DNA from: Pontibacter actiniarum
GTDB taxonomy: Bacteria; Bacteroidota; Bacteroidia; Cytophagales; Hymenobacteraceae
DNA: 64,000 nt
NCBI RefSeq assembly: GCF_003585765.1
Contig: NZ_CP021235.1
Location: 1,736,001-1,800,000 of the forward strand
Reading direction: 5' to 3'
Of the stretch, positions 52,672 to 62,480 are shown piece by piece (position 1 is the first letter of the stretch; each line of letters opens with the position of its first letter). The notes under the pieces were generated by a model. The model was not told the DNA's origin and did no database searches. It saw only the letters and a program-made list of their open reading frames with translations. The translations under genes and the position numbers were made by a program.

Positions 52672-54090
52672 ATGAAAAAGATTCTTCAATACATGTTCGC
52701 CCTGATGATGGTTGGGGCAGTGAGTGGCCTGCAGAGCTGTGAGGATTATTTTGACCTGGAGGATAACCCCAACCTGGTCACTGACCCGCCTCTGCGCACC
52801 CTGCTCTCCACCACCACGCACAAAACAGCCATGAACAGCTACCGCGTGGCCTCCATCACCTCGTACTTTGCGCAGTACCTGGCCAGCTCTACCCAGGGAA
52901 GCGCTACAGACACCTACGAGATAGCCGACTACACCACCACATGGGACCAGCTGTACCTGGCGATGGCCGATATTTACGACATGCGCCAAAAAGCCGTAGC
53001 GGAGGGGGCCTCTGATTACGTGGGGGTAGCCGACATTCTGCTGGCCTACCACCTCAGCCTGGTAGCGGACCTGTGGGGAGACGCCCCTTACTCAGAGGCT
53101 TTCATAAACACGACCCTCACCCCTTCCTTCGACTCGGCAGAGGAGCTGCACCAGGAATCACTGCGGCTGCTGGACGAAGCTGTTGCAGAGCTGAGCAAGA
53201 CCGAGTCCAGCGTGATACTGGACCCGGTCAGCGACCTGATACACGGCGGCAGCAAGGACAACTGGGTTAAAACCGCCTATGCCCTGAAGGCACGGCAGCT
53301 GAACAAGCTCACCGGAACGGCAGCCTACGACCCGCAGGCTGTGCTCGCTGCCGTAGAGAACTCCTACACCTCCAACGCCGACAATGCCGACATGGCTGTT
53401 TTTGCCACACGAAACCCCTGGGCTCAGGTTGCCCTGGATAACGAGAACCTGTTGCTGGGCGGCTGGCTCTCAGAGCAGCTGATAGAGCACCTCGACGGCA
53501 CCACCTATGGCTTTGTAGACCCGCGCCTGACGCAAATCACCGACCCGACTGTGAACGGAGACTTCGTGGGCACCCCTAACGGCGCTGGCAACGTGCCGCC
53601 GGGCAGCAGCACCGTGCAGGATGAAAACTACATCTCCCGCAACTCCCCCCTAACCGGCGACGAGTCTCCTTTGATCATCGTATCGTACCCCGAGGTGAAA
53701 ATGATTGAGGCGGAAGCCGCTTTGCGGGCAGGGCAAACAGAAAGAGCGTACGAGGCGTACCTGGAGGGCATAAGGGCAAGTATGGAGCTGCTTGAGGTAG
53801 ACCCGGCCGAGGTGCAGGAGTACCTTACAAACCCTGCCGTGGCTGTGGGTGCCGCCAACCTGACGCTTGCCGATATCTTCCGGGAGAAGTATGTTATCAC
53901 CTACTTGAACCCGGAAGCCTGGAACGACGCCCGCCGCTTCGACTACCAATACGCAGGCTTTACACTTCCTGAAAACGCCGCCCTGCCAACCTTTATCCGC
54001 CGGGTAGCCTACCCTACCGGGGAAACCTCCAAAAACCCGAACACGCCGGAGATAACTGATCTGGCAGACCCGCTCTGGTGGGACCAGTAA
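52672..54090 (+). CDS. SusD/RagB-like lipoprotein (SusD-like_2)
   Basis: 472 residues with lipoprotein signal ending VSGLQSC. The N-terminal PNLVTDPPLRTLLSTTTH and central helical TPR-like region (LYLAMADIYDMRQKA, ILLAYHLSLVADLWGDAPYSEAF) fit the SusD-like_2 branch, which often pairs with SusC proteins of non-polysaccharide or peptide-type systems. The C-terminus has the WNDARRFDYQYAGF stretch. It is the surface lid over the SusC channel, 11 bp after susC. Confidence 0.94.
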   Translation: MKKILQYMFALMMVGAVSGLQSCEDYFDLEDNPNLVTDPPLRTLLSTTTHKTAMNSYRVASITSYFAQYLASSTQGSATDTYEIADYTTTWDQLYLAMADIYDMRQKAVAEGASDYVGVADILLAYHLSLVADLWGDAPYSEAFINTTLTPSFDSAEELHQESLRLLDEAVAELSKTESSVILDPVSDLIHGGSKDNWVKTAYALKARQLNKLTGTAAYDPQAVLAAVENSYTSNADNADMAVFATRNPWAQVALDNENLLLGGWLSEQLIEHLDGTTYGFVDPRLTQITDPTVNGDFVGTPNGAGNVPPGSSTVQDENYISRNSPLTGDESPLIIVSYPEVKMIEAEAALRAGQTERAYEAYLEGIRASMELLEVDPAEVQEYLTNPAVAVGAANLTLADIFREKYVITYLNPEAWNDARRFDYQYAGFTLPENAALPTFIRRVAYPTGETSKNPNTPEITDLADPLWWDQ

Positions 54091-54106
54091 GCAAGTACAA
54101 CGTATA

Positions 54107-54150
54107 AAACACAGAAGAGCCGCTGCCATGGCAGCGGCTCTTCTGTGTTT
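54107..54150. terminator. Bidirectional terminator, 22-bp palindrome
   Basis: AAACACAGAAGAGCCGCTGCCA and its exact complement meet without spacer (CCATGG centre), between convergent susD and proA genes. Confidence 0.85.
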
Positions 54151-54167
54151 ACAAGTATGGTGCGAAC

Positions 54168-55415
54168 CTAGGCTCTGATCTGACCTTTTCCTTTCACCAC
54201 CCACTTATAGCTCGTCAGCTCGTCCAGGGCCATGGGGCCGCGGGCGTGCAGCTTTTGCGTGCTGATGCCGATTTCGGCTCCCAATCCGAACTGCGCCCCA
54301 TCCGTAAAGGCAGTGGACGTGTTGGCGTAAACAGCGGCGGCATCCACAGCCTTAAGGAAGTGGTCCACGTGCGCCTCGTTTTCCGAAATAATCGCCTCGC
54401 TGTGCTGCGAAGTGTTGGCGTTGATATGCGCTATCGCCTCCTCCAGGCCACCCACTGTTTTCACGGCAAGCTTCAGCGACAGGAACTCCGTACCGAAATG
54501 CTCCTCTGTTGCCTCCTGAAGCTTTTCGCTTGGGTAGGTATCTTTTAAAGCAGCATAGGCCGGAGCATCAGCAAACAGCTCCACCCCTTTCTCGGCCAGG
54601 CCTTTGCCGATCTCGGCTAAATCCGGCAGGCGGTCCTCATGTATCACGAGGCAATCCAGCGCGTTGCAAACACTCACGCGGCGCGTCTTGGCGTTCACCA
54701 CAATGTCTTTCCCGCTGGCGAGGTCTGCAAACTCATCAAAGTACGTATGCACGATGCCGGCACCGGTTTCAATGACAGGCACCTTGGAGTTTTCGCGCAC
54801 ATAGTTGATGAGCCCCTGGCTTCCGCGCGGGATGATAATATCTACATAGCCCACCGCGTGCAGCATCTCCTGCGTCGAAGAGCGGTCCGGTGGCAGCAGC
54901 TGCACAATGTTCTTATCCACGCCGTTTTGCTCCAGCACCTCATGGATCAGCTGCACGATGGCAGCGTTGGAGTCTTTGGCATCGCTGCCGCCTTTCAGCA
55001 GCAGGGCATTGCCGGAGCGCAGGCACAGGCTAAACACATCGAAGGTAACGTTTGGCCGCGCCTCATAGATGATGCCGATAACGCCAAGCGGCACCGACAC
55101 CTTCTTCATCTCCAGCCCGTTGTCCAGGTGGCGCTCCGAGAGCACCTTGCCCAGCGGCGAAGGAAGGCTGGCCACGTTGCGGATATCGGCGGCAATGCCT
55201 TCTATGCGCTCTTCGGTCAGTTTCAGCCGGTCATACTTGGGGTCGCTGGTTTCCATCCGGTCCAGGTCCTGCTGGTTTGCCGCCAGGATGGTGCCTGTAG
55301 CCGCAACGGCTTTGGCAGCCAGGTCCTCCAGCACCTGCTTCACTTTATCTTCTGACAGTAAGTTTAGTTTTCTGCTTGCTTGTTTTACACTGTTAAAAAC
55401 CTGTTGCAAAGCCAT
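54168..55415 (-). CDS. proA: Gamma-glutamyl phosphate reductase (ProA)
   Basis: 415 residues. Aldehyde dehydrogenase fold with catalytic cysteine in [17 protein letters not shown] and the NADPH/substrate motifs [31 protein letters not shown] and [15 protein letters not shown]. It reduces gamma-glutamyl phosphate to glutamate semialdehyde in proline synthesis. It starts 3 bp after proB, so the two enzymes handling the labile intermediate are co-translated. Confidence 0.97.
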   Translation of the reverse strand: MALQQVFNSVKQASRKLNLLSEDKVKQVLEDLAAKAVAATGTILAANQQDLDRMETSDPKYDRLKLTEERIEGIAADIRNVASLPSPLGKVLSERHLDNGLEMKKVSVPLGVIGIIYEARPNVTFDVFSLCLRSGNALLLKGGSDAKDSNAAIVQLIHEVLEQNGVDKNIVQLLPPDRSSTQEMLHAVGYVDIIIPRGSQGLINYVRENSKVPVIETGAGIVHTYFDEFADLASGKDIVVNAKTRRVSVCNALDCLVIHEDRLPDLAEIGKGLAEKGVELFADAPAYAALKDTYPSEKLQEATEEHFGTEFLSLKLAVKTVGGLEEAIAHINANTSQHSEAIISENEAHVDHFLKAVDAAAVYANTSTAFTDGAQFGLGAEIGISTQKLHARGPMALDELTSYKWVVKGKGQIRA

Positions 55416-55418
55416 AGT

Positions 55419-56510
55419 TTATAGGGTATGGTATTTAAATAAGTACAAATAATTATAATGGATGATCGGCTTCTGGTTGCTCAGCCCGATGCGGTCTGTG
55501 GCTTTCTTGGAGCCGTACTCAGCCTTGCCGAGGCCCAGTTTCTCACCGTTTTCATCCTTGATGCGGATAATGTCGCCTTTCGAGAAGTTGCCTGTGATGC
55601 CCACCACACCAACCGGCAGCAGACTGGCGGCCTCATCGGCATGCAGCGCCTCTTTGGCACCTTCGTTCACGATAACCTCTCCCTTGGTGTAGTTATCGCT
55701 GTGCGCCACCCACTTCTTAGGGTTCGGCTTCGAGGACTCCGGCTCAAAATAGGTCGCCTTCAGCTGCCCGTTATAAAAGTCCAGGAGCACATTGTCGCGG
55801 TTACCGTTGGCGATATACACGTGTATGCCCAGGTAAGCCGCTTTTTTGGCCATTTTCATTTTACTGCCCATGCCGCCGCGCCCAAAGGTAGATTTGGAGG
55901 TAGCGATATAGCGGCTCACGCCGGACGCCCGGCGGCCAACGCGCTCGATCAGCTGGGAACCGGGGTCGCTCGGGTGGCCTTTGTAGATGCCGTCCACGTT
56001 GGTGAGCAGGAGCAGTGTGTCTGCGTCAATCATGGCGGCAGTCATACTTGCCAGCTCGTCGTTATCGGTAAACATCAGCTCGGTTACGGCCACGGCGTCA
56101 TTCTCGTTAATGATCGGGATAATGCCGTGGTTGAGCAGGCCGAGCAGGCAGTCTTTGATGTTGAGGTAGTGGCGGCGCGAGAGAAAATCCTGCGGCGTTA
56201 CCACGATCTGGGCAATCTGATGCCCCTCCTCCTGAAACAGCTCCTTATAGGACTGTACAATATCTATTTGCCCTACGGAGGCGAGAATCTGCTTTCTGAC
56301 CACAGACTCTGTTTTGTCTTCTATCTTTACGTTGTTTCTTGCAAAGGCCACTGCCCCCGACGAAACCAGCACCACCTGGATGCCCTGCTCCTTCAGAAAA
56401 GCCATTTGTTTGACAAGAGAAGCCATGCGTTGTCTGTCCGGCGAGCCATCCTCCTGGGTTAGCACGTTGGAGCCGATTTTTACGACAACTAGCTGTGGCT
56501 GATAATTCAT
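55419..56510 (-). CDS. proB: Glutamate 5-kinase (ProB) with PUA domain
   Basis: 363 residues. The amino-acid-kinase domain opens QLVVVKIGSNVLTQEDG and contains VVLVSSGAVAF, GIIPIINENDAVAV and LLTNVDGIYKG. The C-terminal PUA domain is GEVIVNEGAKEALHADEAASL ... FSKGDIIRIKDENGEKLGLGKA. It makes gamma-glutamyl phosphate and is normally feedback-inhibited by proline. It lies ~240 bp downstream of proC with a hairpin between. Confidence 0.97.
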   Translation of the reverse strand: MNYQPQLVVVKIGSNVLTQEDGSPDRQRMASLVKQMAFLKEQGIQVVLVSSGAVAFARNNVKIEDKTESVVRKQILASVGQIDIVQSYKELFQEEGHQIAQIVVTPQDFLSRRHYLNIKDCLLGLLNHGIIPIINENDAVAVTELMFTDNDELASMTAAMIDADTLLLLTNVDGIYKGHPSDPGSQLIERVGRRASGVSRYIATSKSTFGRGGMGSKMKMAKKAAYLGIHVYIANGNRDNVLLDFYNGQLKATYFEPESSKPNPKKWVAHSDNYTKGEVIVNEGAKEALHADEAASLLPVGVVGITGNFSKGDIIRIKDENGEKLGLGKAEYGSKKATDRIGLSNQKPIIHYNYLYLFKYHTL

Positions 56511-56670
56511 ACTGTTTTGGGTTTGTTAAACAATCGTTTAGCAGCGGCGGCAGCCTGTGCTGCCGCGCTGTAATGGCAATGCTCCTTTTTAGGCGGGTAA
56601 ACGCTGCGCACACTGCCCGTTGGGAGGAACACAGCAAACGCCTGCGCCACGTGGTAGGCACAAAAAAAGA

Positions 56671-56730
56671 TGCTGTTCTGCGGCAGTCTTCACCGGAGAG
56701 CCATGTCTCCGAGCCTGCCACAGAACAGCA
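56671..56730 (-). terminator. Branched hairpin between proC and proB
   Basis: Outer arms 56671-56686 and 56715-56730 pair (TGCTGTTCTG-CGGCAG with one bulge), enclosing a second small stem CGGAGA/TCTCCG (56694-56699 / 56706-56711). On the minus strand a run of seven T follows. It lies ~20 bp after the proC stop. It is probably a proC terminator; attenuation control of proBA is an alternative. Confidence 0.65.
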
Positions 56731-56749
56731 TTCCTTTTTATCTCCCGTA

Positions 56750-57574
56750 TTACACGGACTCTTTCTCGCGCTGCTCCTTCAGGTCGAGGATTCTTTTGTA
56801 AGACCCCACCAGGCCCTTGATAACAGCAGAGCTCAGGCCCTGGTGCTCCATCTCGTTAAGGCCTGTAATGGTGCAGCCTTCCGGCGTGGTCACCTTGTCG
56901 ATTTCCTGCTCCGGGTGCGATTTATTGATGGTGAGCAAGGTAGAGGCACCTTTGCTTACCTGCACGGCAATCTTCTGCGCATCTTCGGCATCCAGGCCAA
57001 GCTGAATACCACCCTGCGTTACGGCACGGATAAAGCGCATGTTAAAGGCGATGCCGCTGGAGCAAAGCACGGTGGCGCCGGCCATCAGCTCCTCCTCAAT
57101 CACCAGAGTCTCCCCTACGCAGTTAAAGATCTCCTTCACCTGGTCTTCCACCAGGCTCGCTTTATCGTTAAAGGCAAGGCACGTCATGGACTGCTGCACG
57201 GCAATGGCCGTATTCGGCATGCTGCGAACTACGGCAAAGTCACCTACAATCTCTGTGATATAATCGATGGTAACACCGGCAATAACGCTCAGCAACACGT
57301 GCTTTTCAGGGTCCAGCACCGGCATGATTTCCTTTAGTACATTTTCGAGGTGCGCCGGCTGTACGCAGAGCAGCACAAAGCGTGCGTTTCTAACGGCAAA
57401 TGTGTTGTCGCTAGTGACCTGCACCCCCTGATCTTTCAGGTGCTGTAATGACTTCGTGTTTCTCCTGGTGACATAGAGGTTTTCCGGCTCATACTGGCCA
57501 TTTCTAAGTAGTCCTTCCGCAATTGATTTTCCGAGGTTTCCTGCTCCCAGGATAGCTACGTTATCTGTCTGCAT
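56750..57574 (-). CDS. proC: Pyrroline-5-carboxylate reductase (ProC)
   Basis: 274 residues from the ATG at 57574 (MQTDNVAILGAGNLGKSIAEGLL). The upstream in-frame extension is rejected because the dinucleotide-binding motif GAGNLGKS must lie near the N-terminus. Conserved P5CR features: VLLCVQPAHLENVL, SVIAGVTIDYI, RSMPNTAIAVQQSMT, and the dimerisation region ALPSG-like GIAFNMRFIRAVTQGGIQLGL. It performs the last step of proline synthesis. With proB and proA downstream, the window holds the full pathway from glutamate. Confidence 0.95.
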   Translation of the reverse strand: MQTDNVAILGAGNLGKSIAEGLLRNGQYEPENLYVTRRNTKSLQHLKDQGVQVTSDNTFAVRNARFVLLCVQPAHLENVLKEIMPVLDPEKHVLLSVIAGVTIDYITEIVGDFAVVRSMPNTAIAVQQSMTCLAFNDKASLVEDQVKEIFNCVGETLVIEEELMAGATVLCSSGIAFNMRFIRAVTQGGIQLGLDAEDAQKIAVQVSKGASTLLTINKSHPEQEIDKVTTPEGCTITGLNEMEHQGLSSAVIKGLVGSYKRILDLKEQREKESV

Positions 57575-58259
57575 TCTATCTGTTTCTATTGATATATTCA
57601 GTGGATACTGAGTTAAACAACTTGAGTTTCGAATACAAAAGTACAAAATTTAAACTGTCATTAAAAATCGCAACAATTTGAACTACATGATTTAAACGCC
57701 ATTTACCCCTATTCAGGCCCGTTTCCATCACCCTTGCATAATCCTATTATTACACCCACAACGTTATGATATCGCACATAAAGTACAATGCCTGCCCACC
57801 TCAAAAGAACGCTGTAAAAAGGACCGGAAAAAAAGTTGAAATTAATCTCCGGCAAGGGTGAAAAACAGCCACAGCAGCAGCTGGCACGAGTGCTCCAGGC
57901 TGTGCTTTCAGCGGCAGAAAACACAGCGGATTCGTCTACAAAAAGACCAGCTAAATTAAAGGGCACGGCGAGCATAGCAGGAGCTGAGCGAGCAGCTAAC
58001 ACCAAGGCCGCGGCTACGTTTGAGTTGCATCTTAGCGTTTAAACAACCATGCCTGATTTTTAACTATGGCAAGGCGCCCGCTTTGCGTAAAGCCACGCCA
58101 CGCCTCCGGCAGGTGAAGACAGCCAAGGCAAGGCTTACCGGCCACAGCACAGCCGCTGCACGCCAAGGTGCGCCAGCAGGAAGGCAAAAATATGAGCGAG
58201 AAGGGTTTCAAAAAGACGAACCTTTACATGCCGGCCCGCCTCCGCCACGTTACCGGAAG
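57575..58259. other. Intergenic region, no gene supported
   Basis: About 685 bp. The first ~250 bp are AT-rich (proC promoter side). Short frames on both strands, such as 57836-58042 plus, are low-complexity (Ala/Lys-rich), without a ribosome site or family match. The C-rich stretch 58060-58250 may be a remnant of a lost gene, but nothing can be identified. Confidence 0.4.
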
Positions 58260-59039
58260 CTAGAACTTCTCCTCCACCCCTAAGCCGAACAACGCATAGT
58301 CATACTTCACAGGGTCAGCGGGGTCGAAGGTTCGCAGGTGCGCCGTAAGCTCTTCGGCCGTCTGCCAGTCCATCCCCGGTCTGGTGATCAGGCCAAGGCG
58401 GCGCGCCACCCGCTCCACATGCACATCGCAGGGGCAAACCAGGTCGCTCATCGGCAGCGCCTGCCAGATGCCGAAGTCAACACCACCGTTATCCCGGCGC
58501 ACCATCCAGCGCAGGTACATGTTCAGGCGTTTGCAGGCAGATTTTCGGGCGGGCGTGGCCACGTGCTTGCGCGTGCGCTGAGGGGCATCCTCCAAGCTGA
58601 ACACCAGGTTATGGAAATGCTCCAGCCGCTCCTTCTGCGTGCTTAACTGCTGACGCTCCCCCACAAAGGCCGTCTCCAGGCTCTCGTGCCGGGCGTAGTA
58701 CCAACGGAAGAAGTGCAGGAGGTAAAGCAGGTCGGTTTCGTTAAAGGTGCGGTGCTTAAAGCCGAGGAAGCGCTGCAGGTCCTGCTCCCGGTGGTGAAGT
58801 ATAAAGTCGTGCGGGGCGTTATCCATGAGGTCCATCAGTTTGAGGCAGTTGTTGATGATGGTCTTGCGCTGCCCCCAGGCAAGTATGGCCGCAAAAAAGC
58901 CGCTGATCTCGATGTCCTGCTTCTTTGTGAAACGGTGTGGTATCGACACCGGGTCATGGGGTATAAAGTCAGGCTGGTTGTACTTTTCTACCCGATCATC
59001 GAGCAGAGCTTTTACAGAGGCTAAATCAGGTTGTATCAT
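58260..59039 (-). CDS. TIGR02757 family protein (DUF2400)
   Basis: 259 residues. The family signature begins LLDDRVEKYNQPDFIPHDPVSIPHRF and continues QDIEISGFFAAILAWGQRKTIINNC. It has a C-terminal segment MYLRWMVRRDNGGVDFGIW ... SDLVCPCDVHVERVARRLGL. Conserved in Bacteroidota and others as a helix-hairpin-helix, endonuclease III-like protein without known function. A PCD-HV motif with two cysteines is present, too few for a 4Fe-4S cluster on their own. Confidence 0.9.
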   Translation of the reverse strand: MIQPDLASVKALLDDRVEKYNQPDFIPHDPVSIPHRFTKKQDIEISGFFAAILAWGQRKTIINNCLKLMDLMDNAPHDFILHHREQDLQRFLGFKHRTFNETDLLYLLHFFRWYYARHESLETAFVGERQQLSTQKERLEHFHNLVFSLEDAPQRTRKHVATPARKSACKRLNMYLRWMVRRDNGGVDFGIWQALPMSDLVCPCDVHVERVARRLGLITRPGMDWQTAEELTAHLRTFDPADPVKYDYALFGLGVEEKF

Positions 59040-59823
59040 GGTTGCAGTATACTGCTGCGCAGCAGATTTTGATTAAAACACTGCAAACCTAAAGTAAAAG
59101 CCGCTGATAAAAAGCCTTGGTAAGCATAATAGGTGTAACGGGCTGTGGCGGCATTGATAGTAGCAACATTTTAGTATCAGCTTACTTTGTTTTGCAGTGG
59201 TAGCTAATTTACTCCAAACCTTTGGCCCCGGATTTCTCCATCTCCTTTATGCTGCAGGTTGATTACTTAATGGAGCAATTAAAAAAACACCTATTTCATA
59301 GATGCATCTCTGCCAGGTTTTCCTGCGCCTATGGCATCCACCTGGCAGGTATCCTGCTGTTAGCTGGCGAAATCATAAACGTCAGGTGCTGGTTACACGA
59401 CCAGAGGTTTACTACAGAACCGCAGCGCGAATACTGCACGGCAGTGAAATTTACCGGATGGCAAAAGTATTAACGGCCGCAGGCTGTGTACTCATAGGCA
59501 TCAATATCCGGGATTTGGAGGGGCTGATTTATACCGTCTGCTGGAGAGCCTGTCCGTTTATACTTTCGGCACGGTGGCTCTGCTAGTGGCCATGGCCCCT
59601 TCTACGTTTAAACATGAAAAAACAGCGCCGCAACACAGGTGAAATGCACCAGCGCAACCTGGGCCAAAAATAACAGGTTAAACAGGTATAACTGAGCGGC
59701 TAATTGTTACGGGCAGGGGAAATCTGAGTGAGATTTTCAGCAGATTAACTAACTTTGGTTTGCAAGACAACAAAATCAAGCATAGTTTTACTCCCTTATT
59801 AAGGATACAAATAAGTTAATTGT
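59040..59823. other. Intergenic region upstream of efp
   Basis: About 780 bp without a supported gene. Two overlapping frames (59222-59586) lack ribosome sites and family features. A TAACTTTG box (59750-59757) matches the Bacteroidota -7 consensus TAnnTTTG, 67 bp before efp. No clear -33 TTG partner is visible. Confidence 0.4.
59750..59757 (+). promoter_or_regulatory. Possible Bacteroidota -7 promoter element for efp-accBC
   Basis: TAACTTTG fits TAnnTTTG exactly and is well placed before the efp start at 59824. Evidence is limited to one box. Confidence 0.35.
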
Positions 59824-60387
59824 ATGGCAACCACTGCTGATATTAAAAACGGCGTTGTACTTGAATACAACAACGACCTTTACGTGGTAACTGATTTCCA
59901 GCACGTAAAACCAGGCAAAGGCCCTGCGTTTGTTAGAACAAAGCTGAAGAACGTAAGAACTGGCAAAGTGCTGGACAATACTTTCTCAGCAGGACACAAG
60001 ATCACCACTGCCCGTGTGGAGCAGCGCCCGCACCAGTTCATATTCAAAGACGACTTAGGCTACCACTTTATGGACCTAAACACGTTTGAGCAGGTTTCTT
60101 TAGAGGATGCGATGGTGCCCTTTGCGGACCTGATGAAAGAAGGACAGGAAGTAACCATCCTTTTCCACGCCGAGACAGAGACGCCATTAACTTGCGAAAT
60201 CCCTCCGTTTGTTGAACTGACCATTACGTATACTGAACCAGGCCTGAAAGGCGACACAGCCACGAACGCCTCTAAGCCAGCCATCGTGGAGACAGGCGCG
60301 ACCATCCAGGTGCCGTTGTTCATTGGCCAGGACGAAAAAATTAAAGTAGACACTCGTACGTACTCATACGCAGAAAGAGTTAAATAA
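59824..60387 (+). CDS. efp: Translation elongation factor P
   Basis: 187 residues, full length. The N-terminal KOW-like domain carries the modifiable lysine loop QHVKPGKGPAFVRTKL (Lys about residue 34). Two OB domains follow, ending in the conserved TRTYSYAERVK. EF-P relieves stalling at polyproline stretches. The order efp-accB-accC is a common conserved arrangement; accB starts 3 bp after the efp stop. Confidence 0.97.
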   Translation: MATTADIKNGVVLEYNNDLYVVTDFQHVKPGKGPAFVRTKLKNVRTGKVLDNTFSAGHKITTARVEQRPHQFIFKDDLGYHFMDLNTFEQVSLEDAMVPFADLMKEGQEVTILFHAETETPLTCEIPPFVELTITYTEPGLKGDTATNASKPAIVETGATIQVPLFIGQDEKIKVDTRTYSYAERVK

Positions 60388-60390
60388 AAC

Positions 60391-60882
60391 ATGAAAGCGA
60401 AAGAAATCCAGGACCTCATCGACTTTATCGCCAAATCCGGCCTGAATAAAGTTAACATCGAAACAGAAGAATTTAAGATCTCGGTTAAGCGCGATCCGGA
60501 CCAGAAGGTAACGTATGTGAAGGACTCCGGCGCTGCCCATGCAGCCGCCCCTGCTCCTGTTGCCGCGCCACAGGCTGCACCTGCGCCTGCTGCTGCCCCG
60601 GCTCCTGCCGCTGCGCCTGCCCCAGCCTCTGACGACAGCAAGTATGTTGCCATCAAGGCGCCGATGATCGGTACGTTCTACCGCGCCTCCAGCCCAGACA
60701 CGCCTGTGTTTGTAAACGTAGGCGACGAAGTGAAAAAAGGCCAGGTAATCTGCATCATTGAGGCCATGAAGCTTTTCAATGAGATTGAGTCAGAAGTATC
60801 GGGCAAAATTGTGAAGGTGTTGGTAGACAATGCCTCTCCTGTGGAGTATGACCAGCCACTGTTCCTGGTAGATCCATCTTAA
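60391..60882 (+). CDS. accB: Acetyl-CoA carboxylase biotin carboxyl carrier protein
   Basis: 163 residues. An N-terminal helical domain ([23 protein letters not shown]) is followed by an Ala/Pro linker (about 50-83). The biotinyl domain has the biotinylated lysine in [11 protein letters not shown] and the thumb-like [21 protein letters not shown]. It carries carboxybiotin between AccC and the carboxyltransferase (accA/accD are not in the window). Co-transcribed with efp and probably accC. Confidence 0.97.
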   Translation: MKAKEIQDLIDFIAKSGLNKVNIETEEFKISVKRDPDQKVTYVKDSGAAHAAAPAPVAAPQAAPAPAAAPAPAAAPAPASDDSKYVAIKAPMIGTFYRASSPDTPVFVNVGDEVKKGQVICIIEAMKLFNEIESEVSGKIVKVLVDNASPVEYDQPLFLVDPS

Positions 60883-60894
60883 TTAGAAGTTATA

Positions 60895-60979
60895 AATTAA
60901 AAATTAGTAGTAGAGGAAGCACCGGTACACGGCTTCCTCATACTTGCTATTTCTAATTCCTAACTCCTAATTTTTAATT
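60895..60979. repeat. AT-rich interrupted inverted repeat in accB-accC gap
   Basis: Outer arms AATTAAAAATTAG (60895-60907) and CTAATTTTTAATT (60967-60979) and inner arms GAGGAAGC (60913-60920) and GCTTCCTC (60932-60939) are exact complements, with unequal spacers (5 and 27 nt). The right part (TTTCTAATTC...) resembles the leader at about 42434-42460. It could be a small mobile or folded leader element. Confidence 0.55.
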
Positions 60980-60987
60980 CGACAAGC

Positions 60988-62334
60988 ATGTTTAAAAAGA
61001 TACTGATTGCCAACCGTGGTGAGATTGCCCTGCGCATTATCCGCACCTGTAAGGAGATGGGCATCAAAACGGTGGCCGTTTATTCTACTGCCGACAAGGA
61101 AAGCCTGCACGTGCGCTTTGCGGACGAAGCCGTTTGTATTGGCCCTGCCCCAAGTGCGCAGTCTTACCTCAACATCCCAAACATTATTGCGGCGGCAGAG
61201 ATAACAAACGCTGACGCGATTCACCCTGGCTACGGCTTCCTTTCTGAGAACGCGGAGTTTTCGCGCATCTGTGCCGAGAACGGCATCAAGTTCATCGGCG
61301 CCTCTCCGGAGATGATCAACCAGATGGGCGACAAGGCATCTGCCAAGGACACCATGAAAAAAGCCGGTGTGCCAACCATCCCAGGCTCTGACGGACTCCT
61401 GAAGTCTGTGGAGGAAGGCCTGAAGATTGCCAGCAAGATTCAATACCCTGTTATACTGAAGGCAACTGCCGGTGGCGGTGGCCGTGGTATGCGTATCGTA
61501 AAGGATGCCTCTGAGTTTGAGAAGGCCTGGAATGACGCGCGTACCGAGTCTAAGGCAGCCTTTGGCAACGATGGCCTGTACCTGGAGAAATTCGTGGTAG
61601 AGCCGCGCCACATCGAGATTCAGCTGATCGGAGACCAGCACGGGCAGGTAGCGCACCTTTCAGAGCGTGACTGCTCTATCCAGCGCCGCCACCAGAAACT
61701 GGTGGAAGAGACACCTTCTCCGTTCATCACAGATGAGCTGCGCGAGAAAATGGGCCAGGCTGCCATTGCGGGTGCCAAAGCCATCAACTACGAAGGGGTA
61801 GGCACCATTGAGTTCCTCGTGGACAAGAACCGTGACTTCTACTTTATGGAGATGAACACGCGTATCCAGGTGGAGCACCCGATTACCGAAGAGGTGATTG
61901 ACTACGACCTGATCAAAGAGCAAATCAAGGTAGCAGCAGGCCACAAAATCACGGGCAAGAACTATTACCCTAAGATGCACGCCATCGAGTGCCGCATCAA
62001 CGCGGAGGACCCTAAAAACAACTTCCGCCCTAGCCCGGGTAAGATCACCACGCTGCACACGCCAGGTGGCCACGGTGTGCGTGTAGACTCACACGTGTAC
62101 TCCGGCTACATCATTCCGCCGAACTACGATTCCATGATCGCCAAGCTGATCGTGAGCGCGCAGACGCGTGAGGAGGCTCTGGTGAAAATGAAGCGCGCCC
62201 TGAGCGAGTTCGTGATCGAAGGCATTAAAACAACTGTGCCTTTCCACCTGAAACTGATGGACGATCCGGGCTTTAAAGAAGGTAACTTCACGACAAAATA
62301 CCTCGAAGACTTCGACTTCGGCGCTATTGAGTAG
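60988..62334 (+). CDS. accC: Acetyl-CoA carboxylase biotin carboxylase subunit
   Basis: 448 residues. Biotin carboxylase fold: [22 protein letters not shown]-grasp glycine loop [14 protein letters not shown], catalytic and Mg-binding stretch [34 protein letters not shown]-terminal [19 protein letters not shown]. It carboxylates biotin on AccB using bicarbonate and ATP, the first half-reaction of malonyl-CoA synthesis. Confidence 0.98.
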   Translation: MFKKILIANRGEIALRIIRTCKEMGIKTVAVYSTADKESLHVRFADEAVCIGPAPSAQSYLNIPNIIAAAEITNADAIHPGYGFLSENAEFSRICAENGIKFIGASPEMINQMGDKASAKDTMKKAGVPTIPGSDGLLKSVEEGLKIASKIQYPVILKATAGGGGRGMRIVKDASEFEKAWNDARTESKAAFGNDGLYLEKFVVEPRHIEIQLIGDQHGQVAHLSERDCSIQRRHQKLVEETPSPFITDELREKMGQAAIAGAKAINYEGVGTIEFLVDKNRDFYFMEMNTRIQVEHPITEEVIDYDLIKEQIKVAAGHKITGKNYYPKMHAIECRINAEDPKNNFRPSPGKITTLHTPGGHGVRVDSHVYSGYIIPPNYDSMIAKLIVSAQTREEALVKMKRALSEFVIEGIKTTVPFHLKLMDDPGFKEGNFTTKYLEDFDFGAIE

Positions 62335-62354
62335 AACCAACACACCCACTCTTG

Positions 62355-62394
62355 AAAGGGCTTATGTCATTAATTGGCAGAAGCCCTTTTTTTA
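62355..62394 (+). terminator. Terminator after accC
   Basis: 9-bp stem AAAGGGCTT / AAGCCCTTT with a 17-nt loop and a run of T, 21 bp after the stop. Confidence 0.75.
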
Positions 62395-62480
62395 TGGCCC
62401 GGCGATGGCATACATTATCCCATAATGCTAAAATCAAAGTATATTAGGGCCCTACAACTCCTAAAGGTACTCTACAGCGC

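Noticed and set aside
57836..58042. 68-codon frame in the proC upstream region
   Set aside because: Ala/Lys-rich with no ribosome site or family resemblance; cannot be supported as a gene.
59222..59586. Two overlapping frames upstream of efp
   Set aside because: Out of frame with each other, no start signals, and no resemblance to known proteins.
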